Assembly (NCBI GenBank): GCA_001566295.1
Contig: KQ964258.1
Location: 434,001-498,000, forward strand
Source of the DNA: Microdochium bolleyi
Taxonomy: Eukaryota; Ascomycota; Sordariomycetes; Xylariales; Microdochiaceae
DNA length: 64,000 bases
Reading direction: 5' to 3'
The notes under the pieces were generated by a model. That model was not told where the DNA came from and made no database searches. It saw nothing but the letters and a program-made list of their open reading frames with translations. The position numbers and the translations under genes are program-made. This document shows, in pieces, positions 40,088-51,416 of this stretch. The stretch's first letter is position 1, and every line of letters begins with the position of its first letter.

Positions 40088-42163
40088 ATGGTAGAACGTC
40101 AAGAACGATACGCTTATACACCTCTGAACCATGGCGAGATTCGCCTACTTTATTCGGCAACGGAGCCCAACACCGACGAAGTTACATGGACATTGCGTGC
40201 GGAGCGACTCCTTCGGCCCGAGGGCGAACCGCCGCTCATGTACGATGCCCTCTCCTACACGTGGGGAGACCTCGGCCAGACATATCCGCTCACGTGCGGC
40301 GGCAGGGAGCTTCAGATCCACAAGAACCTCAAGAGCGCACTGCCGTACCTCGCGAGGCGGGAGTCCTCGCTGCCGATCTGGATTGACGCAGTGTGCATCA
40401 ACCAGGCCGACGACGCCGAGAAGGCCGTGCAGATCAGCATGATGCACCAGATCTACCGCCAAGCCGAGATGGTCTGGATATGGCTTGGGGCTTTGCAGAT
40501 TGGTCCCGAGGTCCTCGCGTTGTTACAGAAGCTCATCGCGATTGGGCCGGAGCTGGCGAGCGTGTACAGACTCGGCAACACCTGCGACCCAATAGAGCTC
40601 GGCCTGCCGGCTGTCGACGCGCCGATCTGGCAGCAAGTAGCCGAAATTATCTGCAACAAGTGGTATGACAGATTGTGGATCGTGCAGGAAGCAGCACTCC
40701 CAAGGACGGTCAGATTCCTCTGCGGCGCCACGGCGATCCCTTGGGATACTCTAGAGCAAGTCACTGAAATGTACTTGGAGATCACGCACGGCCTGAAGGG
40801 CCCGGGGGGCGCTCGGCTTCCTCTCCGCAGGGGTGATCAACACACCGTCTTCCTCATCAGAAGAAGGGAACAGACGTCCTCTGAGCAGACCCGGGACTGG
40901 GCTGACCATCTTCTCTCTGTGCTGTGTCTGACTGCCGGGAAACACGCATGCTACGACCCGCGCGACTACGTGCTCGGCCTGATGGGCTTCATCGACGAGG
41001 TGCGGGCTAAAGAGCTAGCGATAGCAGAGTCGAGAACGTGGTCACTGGCAGAGCTCTACACACGATTCACAAGGGCGCTGCTCGTGAAAGCCGACCTGTC
41101 AGCTCGCCGGTGGTGGACAGTGATCCACGAGGCGTCGGCAACCAACAAGACAAGCGGGCTGCCAAGTTGGGTGCCAGACTATCACAACATGCACGACGAG
41201 AGCCACAAGGCGCCACTGGACCTGTCCGTGCAAGTCAGCGTCAAACGTCGAGACGGTCTGAAAGACAAGGCGAGCCGGGCCGCTGACGTAGCCAAGCAGT
41301 CCCCAGAAAACTATCGCATGCTCATCATGCGCGGCAAGGCCGTCGATACCATAGAGCGGATATTCGATGATATACCCGATCAACTTGTATGGCGCTATGG
41401 GTTCACGGATGTGTCAGCAGCTGAGGGCCTCGCAATACTCTGGAGGTTTGCAGATTGGGAACGAAAGGTGAGGATGGAACTGCTTGGGCCGGACCTCGAC
41501 CTGGTTGAGTCCTGGCCAGATGACCCTTCGATGAGGCCCGTGATCGGGAAGGATGGCATCGCACTGGATGATTACTGGCGCACCCTCCACGGCAACTGCC
41601 TGGACAGAAGGGACCTGCGGGTTACGTACAGAGACCACTGCGCCGCACTGCTAGCCATACCTCGATGGCTAGAGCTGTTGGACCAGGAGGTCCAATGGGA
41701 AGAAGAGATGAAGTAAGTTGCTGCTTCCTTCCTCGCCCCCGAGCTATGTTTGAGCATGTATCACGCTTCCGAGCCCGAGTTCTGACCAAGGTCACCAATC
41801 AGGCTGAAGGGAGAGGATTCCTCTGGCCAAGAATTCCCCCTGAGCAACGAAGACCAGGCGACGATGGCCCTCAGCAAACCTGGCGGGCCTATACTCACCC
41901 TCATCTGCGCCGCCCACGATCATCTCTACAAGCGAAAACTGTTTAGCACCACCAGTGGACGAGTCGGCTTCGGCCCTGCCCGAATACAGCCTGGTGATGT
42001 GGTCTGTGTGCTCAATAATGCGTTCGTGCCGCACACAATACGCCGTCAAGACAAGCAGAATCCGAACGAGTATGAGCTTATTGGCGAGACTTATGTTCAT
42101 GGGATGATGAATGGGGAGGTGGAGGATCTGAATGTTCCTGTTGAGGACTTTCATTTGGTCTGA
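40088..42163 (+). CDS. HET-domain (heterokaryon incompatibility) protein 2
   Basis: Two exons, 40088-41712 and 41803-42163, over a 90-nt intron (GTAAGT...AATCAG); 661 residues. The HET domain (PF06985) starts near residue 50: YDALSYTWGDLGQ, LPIWIDAVCINQADDAEKAV, MHQIYRQAEMVWIWLGAL, then WYDRLWIVQEAALPR. The middle has DPRDYVLGLMGFIDEV and SGLPSWVPDYHNM. Unspliced, translation would stop two codons after the donor; splicing adds the usual C-terminal module KLFSTTSGRVGFGPARIQPG, then DVVCVLNNAFVPHTIRR, ending EDFHLV. HET proteins mediate vegetative incompatibility and related cell-death responses. The shared C-terminal module and ending make it a distant paralogue of HET gene 1 in this window. 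It converges on the CinA-like gene 260 bp away. Confidence 0.93.
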
Positions 42164-42422
42164 ACTGGCTGTATCAGCAAGTCCAGCAGTATTATAGCCT
42201 CTACTTACCTTGAAGTCGTGAACATCGCAGATTCAAGATCGTCGGCCCTTCCAATTTCGTCAGCATAGCCGCCCCATTGTCCGATACCATGAGCGATTGG
42301 ACTTCAAAGCGACCTCGAAGAAGACAATGTGATTAAGGTCAAGTTCAAAAGTGGTTTATGTACGTGGTCTGCGCTATCAACGAGAAATTCTTCGTGGTGG
42401 TGTGTTCCTGTAGTCGTACGGC

Positions 42423-42953
42423 TCAGTTTTCTCTGAGTATATCTCGCAGTTGACTCAGAGCCTCTAGCACTGTCGCCTGTCGAATCTGGTCCCGATCGCC
42501 AGGGAAGTTGAACGGGCCTAGCGCCCAAGTCTTGTCCGGCGAGGCAATGCCAATGAACACTGTGCCCACCGCCTTTCCGTCCTGCAGATCTGGTCCCGCC
42601 ACACCTGTTGTGCCTATACCCCAAGTCGTCGGCTTCTCGACATCGGTTGTGGCAATGTTGCGCGCGCCGACGGCCATCTGCCGGGCGACTTCCTCGTGGA
42701 TCACGCCGTGCATGGCGATCAGATTGGCGTCGACTTTGAGCAGGTCTCGCTTGAGCTCAGTCGCATAGGAGACGACACCGCCGCGGAAGACGGAGCTCGC
42801 GCCGCCGACAGAGGTAAGCGCCGCCATGACGCCGCCTGCGGTGAGCGACTCAGCGACGGCGACGGTCTGGTTTGCCTGCTTGAGCAAGGTGATGATGTCG
42901 AAGACTACGTCGCGAAGGGTCTCGGAAGTTCTCTTGGTGTAACTCGTCATCAT
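42423..42953 (-). CDS. CinA C-terminal-type amidohydrolase (NMN deamidase family)
   Basis: Intronless, 176 residues from MMTSYTKRTSETLRD; the frame is open 37 codons further upstream but that part is not family-like. It is a stand-alone CinA C-terminal domain (PF02464). QTVAVAESLTAGGVMAAL contains the nucleophilic Ser region. FRGGVVSYATELKRDLLKVD, GVIHEEVARQMAVGARN and WGIGTTGVAGPDLQDGKAVG complete the conserved surface, with GTVFIGIASPD and FNFPGDRDQIRQATVLEAL at the end. Bacterial relatives (PncC) hydrolyse nicotinamide mononucleotide to nicotinate mononucleotide plus ammonia, recycling NAD. Fungal members are less studied, so that activity is inferred. No N-terminal molybdopterin-like CinA domain is present, and no targeting signal is clear. 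Confidence 0.9.
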   Translation of the reverse strand: MMTSYTKRTSETLRDVVFDIITLLKQANQTVAVAESLTAGGVMAALTSVGGASSVFRGGVVSYATELKRDLLKVDANLIAMHGVIHEEVARQMAVGARNIATTDVEKPTTWGIGTTGVAGPDLQDGKAVGTVFIGIASPDKTWALGPFNFPGDRDQIRQATVLEALSQLRDILREN

Positions 42954-44204
42954 GGCCGTGGTCGAGTGACACGAGTGGTCGTCGTGTGAGTACAGCGGGT
43001 CTGGTATGTTGTGCGTGTTGCGTGACCAGCGGATCGGGGTTCTCGGGTTCTTGAGAGGCTTCACTGTGACTTGGGAAGACGCAGGGGAATGAGCCAGGCT
43101 CGGCCATTTGTGCCGTCATCCTTTTATCATGGCAGATGCCTGGCTCCGTTCCTGCGTCGAGTCCAAGACGCAGATCTGACGAGAGCCTGGTGTTGCCTGG
43201 TCTAGGACTCCCGGACCCACCTGCCTCGTCGTCGTAAAGCCGACCACTGGCATGACGATAGGCAGGAACAACCCAGCCCGCCCAGGCCGACTTGCAGGCA
43301 CACGGGTGAGAGCCAGGCGACGTGGCAGGATGGCTACCAAGCTTGCCGCGGACCTGTGCCCGCTGCTCTCTGGTTGGTGCCTGACAATGTCCCGCTCAGC
43401 TATGGGCCATTGTGAATTTGAGTGTGTGTCACACACCTTCATGCATGTCCTGGCATGGCGTTCGCTATACTAGCCTGAGTCTGTCACGCCGATCTGGATC
43501 CTCAGTCGTTCACCGAAAGAGTGCCTGCGTTAGCGGACTTGAGGTGTGGTTCGTTGCGGGCGTCGCGGTATAGCGTCTTCGTCATTCTGACTCAGGACTG
43601 AACCATGCAGCGCTATACTCGGCTGCGGCGAGTGGGACTGTTGGGCACTGAAGAGATCCTTGAGGTGAGTAACGTAATTGATACAGCCCCTACAAGCTCA
43701 TATGTTTTCTCAAAAGACTCATACCATATCCCCCGCCCTGGATCATGTTCGTCTGTTTCCTCTGGACTGCGTTGCGGTGACCATTGAAACGACTTCAGCA
43801 CGTCCATGATTGTCCCTAGTATAGTCATGACCTTGCAAACTAGCGTACTCATTCCTTGGTTTGTCCTTGGACAGTTCACGGGTATATGCACAGATGATCG
43901 GGCAAGCAGAACAAGCCTGATGGCTTCAGGACTCAACTTGCCATCATGGACCGACTTGCACATACTCCAAGCACGTGCATGGGCTGTTGCCTCATGAGGC
44001 CGAAACGCAAACACGCTCCTGCCACGCCACTTTGACACGGCCTGTTTGCAAACTGCAACCACCAGACAGATGAATGCTCGACCGTCCACCGCTCGATCCG
44101 TGTCGCGGATTTCCTCTTCGGCCACTTCGCCGTCACTCATTTTCGGCCGTTCCGTGCAGACTACTCTGGCCACGCTGTAGAGCGATTCGTTCCGCACACC
44201 AGCC
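42954..44204. other. Intergenic region
   Basis: About 1.25 kb. A minus-strand frame of 197 codons (44206-43613) and a plus-strand ATG at 43605 followed by a GTGAGT donor-like site are present, but neither shows a domain. The region may contain the missing 5' part of the SRR1-like gene; I could not establish it. Confidence 0.45.
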
Positions 44205-45529
44205 ATGCCGCTGATCCGTGCGGCCGTCTGTGATCCAGAAGCAAAACAGGCCTGGGTCAGCAGCAGCCGCTATGCTGCCGACCTGTACGATGCCGGCGTC
44301 AAGCTGGGGTGCAAAGAAGACCTCATCGAAATCGAGAGACAGCTCCAAAGATGCTCCAAGATGAAGTGCATCACCCTCCCGCACGTCAATGGGAGCACAG
44401 CGAAGTACAGGAACCCGATATACCACGACAAGAAGTCAAAGTGGTAGGTGGGCTATCCCGCTCCCGCTCACTGGCAGAACGCGCTGCAGATATCACTCGC
44501 CCTCGAGAGCAAGGGCTCGAGTCTATCAGTCTTCCTTCACACGAAAATTCAGGTGATCAGCTGTTGACAACATGGTGAATCAACAGTAGGGAACCCTTCA
44601 TCGACTTCAAAGTCTACTGGCAACTCGTCCATTGCCAGCCAAATGCCCGCCTCAAATGTATGGCTGCCAAACCATAGTCGGATGGTAGGATAAATCCAAC
44701 TCGTCAGCCGACGTTCAGCCTGTTGGTAATGCCTGTGGGTTCTTTGCCTTTATCAGATCCATCTGGGAATTCAGCGGAGCTTGTCTTGTGTTCAAGTAGC
44801 GCCTGGTGGAATCTTTGACAGTCATCCCTCGGATCACGACAGCAGCTCCATTCAGCAAGATTGTGTGCTCCGGTCTTGGTGACTTCAGCACGACGGCTTC
44901 CGGGAAATGACTCAAGGAGAACATGGACTACATGGAGGAACTCGATGGTGATCCGGAGGGCCCCAGGGGAACGCTTGAGTGGGAGGTCAAAGGCCCATGC
45001 ACGCACCACGCAATGGCTCACACGATGGCCAGTGTTGCCAAAACAATCCAGAAGAAACAAGTCGGAGCAAAATGCGGCCGTCACATCAAGCTCTTGGCCC
45101 AAGAGCCCGCCTATACACCAGCGATGGAGACGATGTTCAAGGAGATTGGCAAATTTGATATTGTGGGCAAGTACGGCGCAAGTGGTTTCGCAGAGCTGGA
45201 TGACAACTGCATCGTGTTTGCACCGTTTGTCAATGCACCAGTAAAGCAGACTGTGGCAGATCTTGCCCGTCCTGCTGTCATCATTTGCAATCAGATCGAG
45301 GAGCCGATCTACCACGAGGCAAGGTAAGTACTATCGCTCCCCAATCCGGCTTCCGGGTTTAGACTAATTAACGACTCGCCTCAGAGCTCCACGGTCTTCG
45401 AATCCGGAATCACCTCGAACCCGACAGATGTGGCGGGACTACGATCAACAGCGATTTCCCATATCGGCAGATCTTGGCCCCTTGGCTGGCCACGTCTGCA
45501 ACCTGTACATCTACAGTAGACGCACGTGA
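44205..45529 (+). pseudogene. SRR1-like domain gene with in-frame stops
   Basis: A likely N-terminal piece (44205-44447) reads YAADLYDAGVKLGCKEDLIE and RNPIYHDKKSK. The conserved core is in one frame from about 44800: RLVESLTVIPRITTAAPFSK, IVCSGLGDFS, then HHAMAHTMASVAKTIQKKQ, IKLLAQEPAYTPAMETMF, GASGFAELDDNCIVFAPFVN and PVKQTVADLARPAVIICNQI, as in SRR1-like proteins (PF07985). A 61-nt intron (45324-45384) joins it to a normal C-terminal exon (MWRDYDQQRFPISADLGPLA) ending at 45529. The core is broken by TAG at 44797-44799 and TGA at 44908-44910, and I found no intron that removes them. Both stops could come from C-to-T changes (CAG, CGA). Translation from the ATG at 44923 could still give a truncated protein. 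Arabidopsis SRR1 acts in clock and light signalling; the fungal role is unknown. Confidence 0.55.
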
Positions 45530-46314
45530 TGTCCCATCAGCACTGGCTGCACAGCATTGGCATTTACTGCCTCGAGTTGCAAGATGCAGTCTCCTCATTG
45601 TAGAGAGATGTAAGAAACATTTCAATTGCTTCAGATTGTTCCATTTGCTTTGTGAGTAGCCGCAGTAGGCTCACGCTCTGCTCGAGGCGTGTTGAGGCTC
45701 GGAAGCTGGCTGTTCATTTTGGACTACCAATAGCCCGTGCGTCGATACTAAAAGTATGGCCATAATCAATAGAGTCGGACACTTCAGTAAACCTCCTCAC
45801 TGAATCTGCAGTCGAGTGTGAGTGGAACGAGGCACCTGTGCGATGCCCACACGAATTGCCCGCGATGCGCCTTGCTGGCTGGCGAAGCTGGCACAGCCAC
45901 GCCCCAGCTTGCCAAGCGAGTCACACAGTAGCCTGCCTGTGATTGGTGAGCCCCAAGACAATTCTCTTTGTCATAACCCTGCGCCGGAATTTCGTTTGAC
46001 CTCAGGTCAAGTGCTTTGTCCACTTCCATGCTGCTCACTCCGCAAACAGGGAGCCCACGACAATGCCAGAGCAGTGGTTCAATCATGCCAGACTCAGCGA
46101 CGCATAAGATTGAGCCTTGCTGCCTCAAAACGTCTTTTTGTTTCCAGGCTTTCACGCACGCTGCTCTCTTTTTTTTCCAGCTAGAAAAACAGCATCTGCG
46201 AAAGTGCCGTGCGACGATCGCTGTTGCGAATTTCGGCCTCACAAGTCCAAGGTATACTCGGAGGTTCCTCTCTGACCCAAATATTCGCAAGATTTAGCAT
46301 AAAAGCTGGCGACA
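45530..46314. other. Intergenic region
   Basis: 785 bp. A 168-codon minus-strand frame (46290-45784) is open but has no domain. The last part, including a T-run near 46168, is likely the promoter of the DUF84-family gene. Confidence 0.5.
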
Positions 46315-47736
46315 ATGTCGAACAACTTACTGGAGCAAAACTGGAGAGTCATCCTCAACCCCTTAAGGACAGCTACGACGACACGGCAACAACCCCAACC
46401 TCTGCCGCCAGACTACACGATACCTGATCCAGCCGACATTCAAGTCATGGACGTCAGCAAGGCCGGCACGGTTTCCGCGTTCTGGTGGATCACGGCCAAC
46501 GGCCAATTGCACGACGCCACTGCGGACGTCTATTCGTTCAACCTCATCGGCTGGGAGTCCAAAAGGTTCCTAGTTAAACACTTACACAACAGTACGAGCC
46601 TCTTTGGCGGCACGGAGGCGGACGACGTCACGGAGGAGTACGCTGTCCTGAATGGCGAAACACTGACAATTACGGACACGGACGTCCTTGGGCCGCACGA
46701 CATCATGATCGCCTACGACACGGACCTGCTCGCGCAGGATGCACCCCTGCACCGGGCGATCAATACCGTGTTCAAGGAGTGCGGCGAGGATATTCGCTGG
46801 ATTGCGGGCGACTCCGAGTGCGTCATCCGCCGTGTTGAGGTCAAGTGCGGTCCTGTTTCGGGCGCCAGGGACAGGTTTCCCGGTGAGCAAGACACTCAGA
46901 TACACTCATGATTATGATGAGTATCATGCTGACAGCAAATTTCAGCTCACATCGGCTTTGCCTTCGGTCCCCGTGAGAGCATTACAAAGCTATTTGAAGC
47001 TACACACAGCGCAATGGCTCTGTTCAAGGCGCGTCCCGATCTGCGGTCGATCCAGAACACTGAGCACCTGGTCGCTAAGAACGGCTGGGCTCTTGGTCAT
47101 ATGCCCGAGATGTTCGCCGACCAAATACGAATGGGCACGAAGCCGGACCCTTTCCACCCTGCAATCATCGTCGCCATCCCGACCGAGAATGCCAACAAGG
47201 TCGCCCTGGTCAAGGAGTACTTCCACAGACGCCTGCCCATCAAGTCAGCGGTGTACTTCGAGATCGTCCCGTCTATCTCTGGCGTCGGCGAGCAGCCGTA
47301 CGATGAGGCCGGACCCAGGGGGGCCTGGAACCGGATGCGCAACGCCATGTGCCACGTCGCATTTAGCCCGGAACTCAAAGAGCTGTGGAAGTCCCGCAAA
47401 GCGACCGAGGTGTACATCGCGACCATCGAGAACTTCATCCAGACCAAGGGCGTCGCCCGACCGGCGGACTTTGGCGTCGTTATTGTATCGAACCTCAAGA
47501 GGAAGACGTACTCGGGCTGCCTGACCGCAGGCGTCACCATCGCTCCAGAGTACGTCGCGGCCGCGAAGTACTACGGCGTCGACGGCGCGGGGGGTACTCA
47601 CGGCAGGGTGACGGTGGGCACCGTCCTCGCCGCGCGGTTCCCGGGCCTAGACAAGGCCAACTGGCACGAGGTCGTGGCTGGTGTGTCGCGGTACGAGCTG
47701 CTGCGGAAGGCGATTAACTCTCTGCCTCTGCCTTGA
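46315..47736 (+). CDS. DUF84/YjjX-type NTPase-domain protein with novel N-terminal region
   Basis: Two exons, 46315-46882 and 46946-47736 (63-nt intron), 452 residues. The C-terminal ~210 residues match the inosine/xanthosine triphosphatase family DUF84 (PF01931; bacterial YjjX, animal PRRC1 C-terminus). The signs are AIIVAIPTENANKVALVKEY (equivalent of ATTNPAK), ISGVGEQPYDEAGPRGAWNR (equivalent of [20 protein letters not shown]), FGVVIVSNLKRKTYSGCLTA, and GGTHGRVTVGTVLAARF near the end. The fold resembles ITPases, which hydrolyse damaged purine nucleotides. The N-terminal ~230 residues (TVSAFWWITANGQLHDATAD; VLGPHDIMIAYDTDLLAQDA; HIGFAFGPRESITKLFEATH) match nothing I know. The family is usually about 170-180 residues, so this protein is much longer. 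Activity is not proven, because Lys and acid positions vary. Confidence 0.75.
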
Positions 47737-48027
47737 GTACGAACACATCGAGAACAAATGGGTTTCTGGAAAGACCGAGAAAAGAAATCATAATACTTTT
47801 TGCTGCAGGGGATATGGCATTGTCCAACTAATCATGATTCTTTCGATGTTGTTGGTTTTAGCATGAGTGGCGAAAGCATGGCTGGTCATTGTTTTAGACA
47901 CGGGCATTTGAGTCCATACTGGATATTTATGACTGGGAGGCGTTTTGATCTTTAGCGAAGAAAACATCATACAACTCTAATCTATGCCAACATTATGATG
48001 ATGAATATCCAACACGCGCATGTAGCT

Positions 48028-49886
48028 TCAGACTGTGCTATTCACCTCCGTCTTGGCAGCTTCCTTGTTACGCTTGTACTTCTCCATGCGCGCGTTCATG
48101 GTTATCCATAGCTTCTTAGGCTTGTTGAATGCGAACAACATGTATATAGGCGCGAGGAGCGTGGCCGGGATCGCCACGGCCCAGTATATCCAGAACTTGT
48201 CGGACATGGCCCAGCCGGAGTCTTGGAACTCGAAGAAGCTCGTGCTGAAGATCGCCTGTGCAAGTACTGTCAGAGTCGCGGCGAGCAAGCAGGAGGGGCG
48301 GATCGCGACTTACCGAGACAAAGGTTGACGGCAGGAAGAACATGGACAAGACGGCAATGGACTTGACCACGGTGTTGTCGGACTGGGCGATTTGGTTGAA
48401 GGCCTGGGATGTAACAAGGTCAGCTTTCGGGACAAGAACTCAATATCTGGCAGTCTCCATGCAGAGTGCAAAGCTTTTGTCGGACTCACAAGCGTGATTT
48501 CCTTGTCGAGCCTCTTGTCGTTGGACACGGAGCGCAACTTCATCGACTTGACGGTCTCCAGCTGGAAGCGCCCATACTCTTGCGCCTGCATGGTGTACTC
48601 CGGGCCGAGATTCAGCCCGACGTCCTGGTGTAGCGACGACTGGTATTCCAGCAGCGAGCTGATGGTGTTTGTGGTGACCTCGAGCACCTCGGACACGTGT
48701 ATCCCGTGCCGCCCGACCTCGTGCATGACCTCGAAGCGCTTCCCGACACTGGTATGACCTCTCGACTAGTGAAGAGTCTACGAATCAGCCCTGACTCTAC
48801 ATCGCGGATGAACGAGAAGCAGAACGGAAGGGTCTTCCTTGGCCGATTGAAGCCGATGGGGACGTGCAGGAACTGACCTGCTCGATATCGCGGACCCGGT
48901 CTCTGACCCGCCACACAGCAACGTCCGACAGCATGATGACTTTGTCCAGCAGGACCCCGTGTAGGGCCAGCGGATCCGCGAAGCTGGCTGCTTCTCCCGG
49001 CGGCCGGTCTTCCTTTCTCTCCTCCAGCAGCTCTCTGATACGCCTCGGCATCTCGTCAGGCGTGTCGACGCACAAGATGCGGAGCGTGCTACCATCATCC
49101 CCTGCGCTGTCACCCCCTTTCTTCCAGTTGCTGAAGAAGCCCATCTCGTGCCAGACGTAGTCTTTAGCTATATCCTTGACATACTCTGGATCTGCTGCTC
49201 GTGTGCCGCCACCGTCAACTTTGCGCAGCATCTTGATGAAGATGCGGAACCAGGTACCTGAACATTGGAAGTTTTGTGTTAGCTTAAAGACGTCTTGATA
49301 CACATTGTAAATTTGGGTGTACGAACTGCATTCTCGCACCCCATTTTGCGTCTTGTTGGAGCCAACACCAGTAGGAGGCTCACGTCGAGTTCGAGCGCCG
49401 AAGTATCCGTTCAGCTCAACCAAGGGCTTCTTGGCAAGGAAGCGCGGCGCGCCAAATCCTGACACAAGATCTGGGCCCTGCTTGTTCAGCGTTGTGAATT
49501 GTTTGCGCGTCATGAAGCTGTGCAGTTTTTGGACATCGCCATAGTGTTAGGAAAGCCCACGGTATATAGTGTTCAAGACTCGACCATGGAGGGCCATATC
49601 TCACAGGAAGCAGATTTCCGGCAGGTTCTCTATCTGCAAGTAGATTAGCTAGAAACTCTCGGCATGCGGACACAGCTTGTTCATGTCTGGCGTACCTCTC
49701 CAGTGTCGAAATTGTGTTTTCTAGGCTCTAGCCATTCTGCTCTGCCACGATCTAGTGATTGAGGTTAGTATAGCAATGCTAATTGGACTGGTTACGTTGC
49801 TTACCATACTCTAGCACAATGACCTCGTGGCCGTCCTTGGGAGCGAAGGACTCCATGTTGATCACGACGGGTGCTGGTTCTTGCAT
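48028..49886 (-). CDS. CorA-like divalent-cation transporter
   Basis: Seven exons, 466 residues, all phases consistent: 49886-49805, 49751-49696, 49633-49605, 49517-48878, 48765-48490, 48403-48314, 48255-48028. The third exon is only 29 nt. The start MQEPAPVVINMESFAPKDGH is preceded by an in-frame stop. The soluble part includes GRAEWLEPRKHNFDTGE, ICFLFMTRKQFTTLNKQGPD and, later, helix-rich sequence HVSEVLEVTTNTISSLLEYQ typical of the CorA funnel. The membrane part begins LSMFFLPSTFVS, joins AIFSTSFFEFQDSGW over an intron, and has a second helix FWIYWAVAIPATLLAPIYML. Fungal CorA-like proteins of this sort (PF01544) lack the strict GMN motif between the helices, and none is visible here. Transport of Mg2+ or another divalent ion is inferred. 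The donor after exon 4 is GTCAGT, less usual than the others. Confidence 0.8.
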
Positions 49887-50722
49887 GTGTACTTAGGACA
49901 AGAGGTATAATCCGTTTTGGGGATCTCACCGTGCTCGGGTAAGAAATGAGAGGGGTTGCTGCCCTTACGAATGATCCCTGCGGTGCTTTCAAGATGCGCA
50001 GATAGGAGTCAGTCAGCAGAGAAGAGTTTGTGAGAGAACAACAGCAAGCCAGGGGCACGAGCGGTGGGTGAGAGTCTGCGGTGCGCGTACACGGAGAAGC
50101 CATCCAGCACAGCCTCCACGGGATATACTCATGCAGCACTTTGACACAGCTTGAGGCCTTGTGGAGAGCCTCGACAGGCTTTGGAGGCCGCGCCACACGG
50201 GTGGCATACCCGCGGCTGAGGCCTGCATACGACCGATGCATGACCAGGGTGTCTGTCTGAAGCTGATTCGTTCACACGCGTGCACCGGAAGACATTGCCT
50301 TCACAAAACCCACGAGAGTGAGCTGCCATCAGGCAGACCATCGTGGCCATCACCGCAATAAGTCGAGCTATGGATCATGAGCCAATACAGGCAGGCACAT
50401 TTGTGGAATCAGGCGAGCAGATGTCGCGTTGCTCAGCCCACCAAAACCGGCCTAGGCTCACGGGAACTGTTGTCCATGGCAGCGTTGTGAGGCCGCAAGC
50501 ACCGTTTGCAAGTCTGATGACTTGTATCTCAGATGATCAATCAGTTTCACAATAAGGGCTTGATTAAACACGGTCGAGCATCCACCTCTGTCATGTTCGT
50601 GTGCACAATTGCTTGCATGGCGGCTGGAGCTTATGAGATAGAGTTGACCGCGGTACCCGCAAGCGCGAGATTGCTACCACTCTTGAAAGCGGAATATTTG
50701 ATCGATGAAAAGCAGATGGGTA
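49887..50722. other. Intergenic region
   Basis: About 840 bp between the CorA-like gene and the 3' end of the dynactin p27 gene, both on the minus strand. Frames of up to 146 codons without domains. No gene seen. Confidence 0.5.
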
Positions 50723-51416
50723 TCATTGAAACTTGGCAGGGTTACTCGGGATCAGTCTTCTCAGGACGTCAATCTGTCGCGCTTGCGTCTTGTGCTGAAG
50801 TTCCGCAACTCGCCGGCTGTCTTGGCGTCGCGAACCATTGGAAAAGACGACAGTGAAGTCTGGTATGCGCTCACCAGGTGGCACAGTGCTTCTTGGGGTG
50901 AGTGTACAATACTGCCGAGCATCACATCAGTACATCACAGGCGAGGGCAGCTGGTCCGCGTCTGGGCCATCACAATACCACCGCAGGTCTGGGTAGTTGT
51001 CTCCGACATACCTTGCCTAGTCTCGCGCCTCTTCCGACTCGACAGCCAACACCAATAAATGACGACTCCCCTATTGTTGTTCCGCCAGACTCGACCACAG
51101 CCCCAACATCAACCGTGATGTAGTCACCCAGGACGACTCCGTCCCGGGAGTCGATTGGTGTTGTGTCTTCTGAGGGAGCACCCAGCAGAGTACGTTCGTG
51201 CACGATGCAGCGGCGCCCGATGGTGATACGGCCATTTGATGAGTCGAGCTTGGCACGAGGATGGACGACAGATTCGGAGCTGATGTTGATGGTGTGATGG
51301 CCCAGGAGGACTGCTGAATCGGCGATGATGAGGGACGAGGAGAAGTTGACAGGAGCTTTGGGGCCGGCAGGCGCTCGAGGGAGGACGGACTGTCGTTTAC
51401 TACCCGAGGACGCCAT
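50723..51416 (-). CDS. DCTN6: Dynactin subunit 6 (p27)
   Basis: Two exons, 51416-51012 and 50911-50723, over a 100-nt intron (GTATGT...GGCAG), 197 residues from MASSGSKRQSVLPRAP. It is a left-handed beta-helix of hexapeptide repeats: VNFSSSLIIADSAVLLGHHT, ISSESVVHPRAKLDSSNGRI, TIGRRCIVHERTLLG, VVLGDYITVDVGAVVESGGT and IGESSFIGVGCRVGRGARLG. Exon 2 continues YCTLTPRSTVPPGERIPDFT, VVFSNGSRRQD and ends IDVLRRLIPSNPAKFQ, the diagnostic p27 C-terminus. With p25, Arp11 and p62 it caps the pointed end of the dynactin filament, which supports dynein-driven transport of endosomes and nuclei in hyphae. The length agrees with fungal and animal orthologues. It is divergent from NUO51, start codons 464 bp apart. 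Confidence 0.93.
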
